NCBI RefSeq assembly: GCF_040939455.1
Contig: NC_134120.1
Location: forward strand, 59,005,501 to 59,069,500
Direction: 5' to 3'
From: Microcebus murinus
Taxonomy: Eukaryota; Chordata; Mammalia; Primates; Cheirogaleidae
DNA: 64,000 nucleotides
Shown here: piece by piece, positions 58,920 through 64,000 of the stretch
Numbering within the stretch: position 1 is the stretch's first letter
Layout: each line of letters begins with the position of its first letter
Translations under genes and position numbers: made by a program
Notes under the pieces: generated by a model
What the model saw: only the letters and a program-made list of their open reading frames with translations
Told to the model about the DNA's origin: nothing
The model's database searches: none

Positions 58920-60325
58920 TTACAACCTTCAGTCAGAGAATTGACAGAAAGGAGGGGACAGCCAGAGATGCCAAAATACGGGCAGGGCCTCAAACACCTC
59001 TCACCCACCCCAACGGAGAAGCAATGCCAGGTCAGCACCAGGTCAGTGGCATCCGGCCTTCCCCGTCCTCCTGGTGCCCCCGCAAAGGCTCTTGGTAGGG
59101 TCTGCCCCACTCCTGCACTGTCAGGCCGGCACCCCCAAGTCCCAGCCCTATGGGAAATGCCCCCGCAAGATGCTCTTGAAATCACCTCCAAGAAGAAAGA
59201 ATTGGCTTCTGCTTCCAAAGATATCCCCAGGCAGGAAATGGGCCTCGGGCACCATGAATGTTTAATTGCGTTAATTGTCCAGGTTCAGTGCACATCATCA
59301 CTCCCTAAGTACCTTATGGGAAATGTAATTAAGCGTGAAATGGCTCATTTTTACAACTCCCCTTTCTCATGTTTCTCCAGCCTCTGGGAGGCCCTGCCAG
59401 CCAGCCAGGCCTCTCCTGCTAACCTCACCTTTCCTCTTTCTGATCTAATTCTCTGACCTTTTCTCTTGACATCCTCACCCTGTCCATTCCTGCGTCTTGG
59501 CACAAGCACCAAAGCACCGTAATTACTTAACTACGAACCTCTAGTGGCAATCTGCTGTCGACTTTGTTAGAAAATACTGCAATCAAATCCCTGTGAGTCA
59601 GATCGATGGGTGCAGCCTGCCAGAAGAAACACATCACCGGATTAAGTGGTTTAGTGAAAGGAGGTCCCGGTGGGCGGGGCCGTAGGTGGGTGGCAGGACG
59701 GAAGCAGGTGGGCAGGCGGTAGGGTGGAGAGAGACAGGTGACAGGCAGGCAAGACTACTAGACAGTCTGGCCTGGCCACCTCGTGCCAGCAAGTGTCACG
59801 AGTGCCCCTGGCCCTGGGCACCTTCAGGGCCTTGACCCTGAGATGCTGCTCTGGGCCCAACTGTGCAAAGCACATGCAGGTCTTGTGGCCATTCACATGT
59901 GCACTCCAGGGCCTGTTTTTGTGGAAGCCAGTGAGGGACATGGCCTTAAACACACATGAAATACACATGTTTGGTGTGGCAGCCCAGAAGGCTGTGAACA
60001 CAGGTGCACGGAGAAATGAGGCTTGGGAGGGGCGCGTGTGCCTCCCACCTTTGGGGAACGTGGGCGTGGTTGGCACAGCTGCACTGAGGAGTGTTCGCAT
60101 CTGTGCAGATTTCCCTCACTTCATGCATGTGCTTACAATATATCATACCACCCTTCCCGTACCTGTCTAGCAACACCTCTCCATTTTGTCACACAGTGGG
60201 GCTCTAAACAATGCAAGGGGCCCAGGCCTGTCTTGCACATCCAAGCCAGTGCCTGTGTACTGGGCACGCACTCATGCACGCATGCATCCTGAAATGCACC
60301 AGTCCCAGGACAGGCACGGCACACA
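58920..60325. other. Single-copy intron DNA
   Basis: No exon recognised. AT-rich islands near 59230-59360 and 59510-59600 may be conserved. A G-rich stretch lies at 59660-59740. Confidence 0.4.
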
Positions 60326-60329
60326 TGCA

Positions 60330-60840
60330 CTTATATGAGGTGTCCACAATCATCAAATGCATGGGAACAGATTGTACAATAGTGGTTGCCAGGGGTTAGG
60401 AGGTAGAAATGGGAGCTGCTGTTCCACTGTACAGTTTCGGCTCTGCTAGCTGAGTGAGTTCTAGAGCTCTGCTGCACAGCACCGCACACATAGCTAACAA
60501 CACAGCACTCTGCACTTCAAGCTTCATTAACGGGGTAGATCTTGTATGTTAAGTGCTGTCACCATGAAAGCAACAAGCAAACAACGAAAAACAAAGGGAC
60601 ACAAGGAAGCTTTGGGAGTGGCCCTGCCTTCTCTGGGCCTCAGTTCTTTTATGTGCTGTAAACACTTACTCTGCTGCCAGGATCATTATGCCTGCTTTTC
60701 AGATCGGTAAATCGATGTGCCTGTTGTCTCGTTGTGGTGATGGTATGGCAGGTGTTTGAACACGACCAGACTCATAGAACTACACAAATTAAGTATGTAC
60801 AGATCTTCATCAATTATACCTCAATAAAGCTGCTTTTTAC
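60330..60840 (+). mobile_element. LINE-1 3' end, interrupted
   Basis: GTGGTTGCCAGGGGTTAGGA, CCACTGTACAGTTTCGG and TGTATGTTAAGTGCTGTCAC before the inserted block, and CAATTATACCTCAATAAAGC after it, are typical L1 3' untranslated sequence. They may be one element or two neighbouring ones. Confidence 0.65.
60622..60711 (-). repeat. Inverted duplication B, right arm (likely inserted copy)
   Basis: This is the 90-base inverted copy of 58824-58913. It interrupts L1 3'-end sequence on both sides, and the rest of the MIR is absent, which suggests a templated insertion here. The bases immediately beyond both ends differ from the source. Confidence 0.93.
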
Positions 60841-61514
60841 TAAAAGAAAAGGGAAAGGGGCAAGTTATCTGTGCCATTTCTGAGCATAAGCTCACCCAGA
60901 AGGGAGGCGCCACAGTTGCAGATTCCGGGCCAGGGCTGCGATGCGCGCAGAGTGCTCGGGCCCTCAGTCTCGCTGAGAGCTCTGATGACAGGATAAACCA
61001 AAGCTCCACAAGTAAATCAAAGGACAAGTGGGTACATACAATAAGTTTTCCCTATCTCAAAGATGATATGGATCAATGTTTGTCCAAAATTTTTATTCAA
61101 ATTCCCATAAAATAATAGGAAATTAACCCATTTCCCAGAAAGTTAAGGCAGAACTCATAGTAGCCTACCAAAAAACTAGAACTTCACTGCTGCCCTTGCA
61201 TCACGTCTTGTGAAAAGTGTGAATTTTAAATCATGAAGTATAATACATCCTTTTAAAGTAAAATGGATGCTCCAAGAAGATATTCCACATTTATCCTGGG
61301 CTTGTGTGCCCTCCTGACCCTTTATTGTGTAATCAAATTAATCAAAAACCTAGTTTGATAGGCAAGTGCATTGTGAGAGGTTGTTGCACTGTATTAATGT
61401 ATCATCTGTCCAATAAAACTCAACGTTGCTGGCAGGTAGTACCATGGAAACCATCTGGGGTTCTTAATAAAAAGAAATATTCACGTTGCTCTTGAAAGGT
61501 TCATGCCCTGTTCT

Positions 61515-61690
61515 CAGTGCATTATCTACAGCTGCCCATTTAATCCTCACAACAGTTCAACAAACTCACTGCGTAAGCACCTTCACGCTGCAGATGAGGG
61601 ACTGAAGGACACACCCCAGCTTCACGCAGCTGTCAGAGCAAGGGTCAGAGCAGAGCGTGAGCCCTGCGCACCCCTGTCAAGAATCTGGGC
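61515..61690 (-). mobile_element. MIR SINE, reverse orientation
   Basis: CCATTTAATCCTCACAACAG, CGCTGCAGATGAGGGACTGA and CACGCAGCTGTCAGAGCAAG are reverse MIR landmarks. Confidence 0.75.
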
Positions 61691-61729
61691 TCTCAGACAC
61701 TGCGCTAGGTTGCTCCTTTGGGGCTGCTA

Positions 61730-62480
61730 CATTTTAACAATGACATTTTAATCAAGTTACTATAATTTTTTGAGTCATTTCTCAGTTTCTTGACCTGTGA
61801 AACAGCAAGGATGGCCACACTTTGGTGCAACCAGGAGATTTTCATGTGTGTCTGTTTAAGATTAAGAGGAGTAGATTAGTAAAGTACGTAGTACCTTATA
61901 GATTGTGATGACTATATTTTTGTCTTTGATTCTGCTGCTAGAACAATACATTTTTGAAAAAATAAAGAACCGATGAACTGCCAATTCACACAATGAAGTT
62001 TGTACACATTCTTATGGCTCTTTGGTTGAAGTTGTAAGATGTCCTTAGGGTTCAAATGTTTGAAATTCAAATCCTTTGGCTCATGGGCTGACTAATACCA
62101 TGAAACATGGCTTCCCAACAAGCCTGGGCATGGAAGCCAGACAGCCATGCGCAGACGCAAGCTAAACACGTCTGCCAGTGTTCAAGGCTGCGGAAAAATA
62201 ACTGCCTTTTACTGTGAGAATTGTTTTTCAGCAAATATATCAAGAAAATCAAATACTAAGTATAATTTGCAAAGTGAAGATAACTACATGTTTTGAAATA
62301 AAAAGCTACTATGTGTACAAGTGTATAAAACACAATTGATGAATCATTTTTCTATCCAGTCGATCTTGATTAAATACTGACAGGACGTTATCAGTATCAG
62401 CTTCCTTGACAATGAAATTCTATCATATTATCTGTTTTGTTAAATGCTATGCTTATTAAAATGTGTAACATTAAAAATAA
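61730..62480. other. AT-rich intron DNA, unassigned
   Basis: About 750 bases, AT-rich, with no repeat family that I recognise. A small CpG-containing patch lies at 62130-62190. Confidence 0.4.
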
Positions 62481-63525
62481 AAACAAAAGAGAGAAACAGA
62501 ACCCCCCTACACTGAGCCCCGAACCACAGAGCCACGTCCAGGCCCCAGGGACAGGCGCCAAGGCCTGGGGTGAGTGCAGCACCCTTGACCCACCCTGGCC
62601 CTAGGCATCTGCACAGGGCCAGTGGAAGGGCTGGCTGGGGAAGGGCAGTGAGGATGGAGAGGGGAAGGACCATGGACCAACCAACTCTGCCCAGACCAAA
62701 AGTGGGGTCCAATACTGACGCATGCCAATTTGTTCCCCTCTGTTTCTGAGTCTCCATATGAACTATGTGAACCTCACGCAGAGCCCTTGGTGGCAGGTGC
62801 TCTCTGTACCAGGACTGCTTCTACAGGCCTCCCCAGCCCTAAGATGCAGGTCACTCTCCTTAGGTGGTTCAGCCCCTTCTCATACATCCTTCAGCCTCAG
62901 CCTCCTGTTACCACCCATGTCCCGCCGGCCCAGTCCTGGTGCAGCTGCCACTGATGGGAAAGACCCCTCCGTCATCCCAGACCTGCAATACACTCAGCCT
63001 CAAAGCCCCTGCCACACCACAGCTTCCAGATGTCACTGCACCCTGCAGGATGTTGTCCACACTCTGCTCAGCCCTCTGCCTCAAGGTCAGCTCAATGCCT
63101 GGCTCGGGGGAAGGGCTGCCCTGCATGCAAAGATGGGCATCACCCTGTGTTGTGCTCGGGGTCTTCCCTGCCTCCCAGCCTCGGGACTTTGGGCCCAGGA
63201 GCCACACCCACTCCTCCTCTCTGAGCACACAGAGGGCAGACGTTACCTTCAGGTGCTCAGGGAGGATGGACACCAGTCCCAAGCATTCCAGCCATGCCTG
63301 CAAGGGCAAACAGGAAGTCTAAATACCAAATCCACCAGGAAATCCCAACTTCTAGGCCTGGACTGAGGCCCTAAGACCCCAAGCAAGACATACAGACAGA
63401 AAGCCAGAGGTCCTTAAGCTGGGGAACAAGGACAGGCTGTCAGCGACCTCTGATAAAGAGCACTTGGAAAGGCCCCCCCATGCCTGCTGTGAACGCCGCG
63501 CTCCTCGAGCACGTGCTGGAGCCGC
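62480..63525. other. GC-rich single-copy intron DNA
   Basis: About 1 kb with no recognised exon. Text near 62870-63200 may be a very decayed L2. Confidence 0.35.
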
Positions 63526-63529
63526 ACGG

Positions 63530-63825
63530 GGGCGGCATCAGGAGACGGGCCTTCGGGGGCCAACTGGGCCACAGGGCGCGACTCCACGAATGGGACTAGT
63601 GCCCCTATAAAACAGACCCAGAGAGCTTTCTCGCCCCTCCACCACGTCAGGGCACAGCAGGAAGGTGTCATCTACAGAGCAGAAAGTGGCCCTTGCCAGG
63701 CATCCAATCTGCCGGCACCCCGATCTTGGACTTCCAGCCCCCGAAATATGAAAAATCAATGTCTAAGCCACCCAGTCTATGGTGTTTTTGTCACCGCAGC
63801 CTGAACTAAGACAAGGCCCCTTGGG
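63530..63825 (+). repeat. LTR-like interspersed repeat, copy 3
   Basis: This is the same family as at 13.9 and 25.2 kb. Landmarks are CGAATGGGACTAGTGCCCCT with ATAAAACAGACCCAGAGAGC, AATCTGCCGGCACCCCGATC, TTGGACTTCCAGCCCCCGAA and AGCCACCCAGTCTATGGTGT, with a tail CCTGAACTAAGACAAGG. It is the least decayed of the three. Confidence 0.7.
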
Positions 63826-63889
63826 CTACTGTGAAGAAAGTCATCGCAACTCTGAGCCAAATCACGTGGCTCTGGCCACTCCCCAGCAC

Positions 63890-64000
63890 AGAGCCCTGCT
63901 GGAGGGCTGGCCAGCACGCGGTGCCCAGCCTCCACGTCAGAGCCCTGCTGGAGGGCTGGCCAGCACGCGGTGCCCGGCCTCCACGTCAGAGCCCTGCTGG
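63890..64000. repeat. 49-bp tandem repeat, cut by the window edge
   Basis: Two full 49-base units (63890-63938 and 63939-63987) and the first 13 bases of a third. Each unit starts AGAGCCCTGCTGGAGGGCTG and ends GCCTCCACGTC. The first two differ at one base (CCCAGCC versus CCCGGCC), so the array is young. Confidence 0.93.

Larger units (their letters stand above)
44075..64000 (-). other. ADAMTS2: ADAMTS2 intron 2 (partial, runs off the right edge)
   Basis: This is the 19.9 kb of intron immediately upstream of exon 3. The 3' splice site of the intron is at 44075-44076 (AG on the minus strand). Exon 2 is not in the window. The exon 3 start phase implies that exon 2 ends with one base of a split codon. 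The intron is mostly GC-rich single-copy DNA with MIR, L1 and LTR-like remnants, described separately. I see no coding exon of another gene on either strand. Confidence 0.85.

Overview
This is mammalian genomic DNA, almost certainly from a strepsirrhine primate and most likely a lemur. The key evidence is the full dimeric Alu at about 35.18-35.47 kb. Its right arm ends in the lemur-type version (GCTAGGCTGACGCCACGG, then CACTCACTCTAGCCCGGG) rather than the human type. The rest fits: many old LINE-1, LINE-2, MIR, hAT-type and LTR-like remnants, and only a handful of Alus in 64 kb. There are no bacterial-type genes, tRNAs, rRNAs or CRISPR arrays.

The window lies inside one gene on the minus strand, ADAMTS2, the procollagen N-proteinase. 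I can place three consecutive coding exons with clean AG/GT boundaries and matching phases: exon 3 at 43872-44074 (end of the prodomain, furin site, start of the catalytic domain), exon 4 at 22728-22811, and exon 5 at 2481-2637 (catalytic domain). Exon numbers follow the human gene from memory. Everything else is intron: part of intron 2 (44075-64000), intron 3 (22812-43871), intron 4 (2638-22727) and part of intron 5 (1-2480). The zinc-binding HEXXH motif is not in the window and should lie in the next exon downstream. The three exons total 444 bases (148 codons) and both outer boundaries are phase 1, so they form an in-frame block.

The unusual content is intronic. Intron 4 holds a 1385-base array of a 9-base repeat (10608-11992), equal to 154 units minus one base. 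Read on the transcript strand it carries about three dozen GTGAGT motifs and many GTGTGTG runs. Three short inverted duplications sit in the introns: 7663-7803 with 8554-8695, 30245-30336 with 31331-31421, and 58824-58913 with 60622-60711. The last pair is 90 bases long with only two mismatches, and the copy at 60.6 kb sits inside a LINE-1. Other points are a 41-base near-perfect hairpin next to a 16-base palindrome (6598-6653), CpG-rich blocks inside two LINE-1 copies, a U2 snRNA fragment (42391-42431), a 49-base tandem repeat running off the right edge, and several AT-rich, non-repetitive islands that are candidate enhancers.

Repeat family names and edges were assigned by eye from remembered consensus sequences. 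Treat boundaries as good to tens of bases unless an exact boundary is stated.
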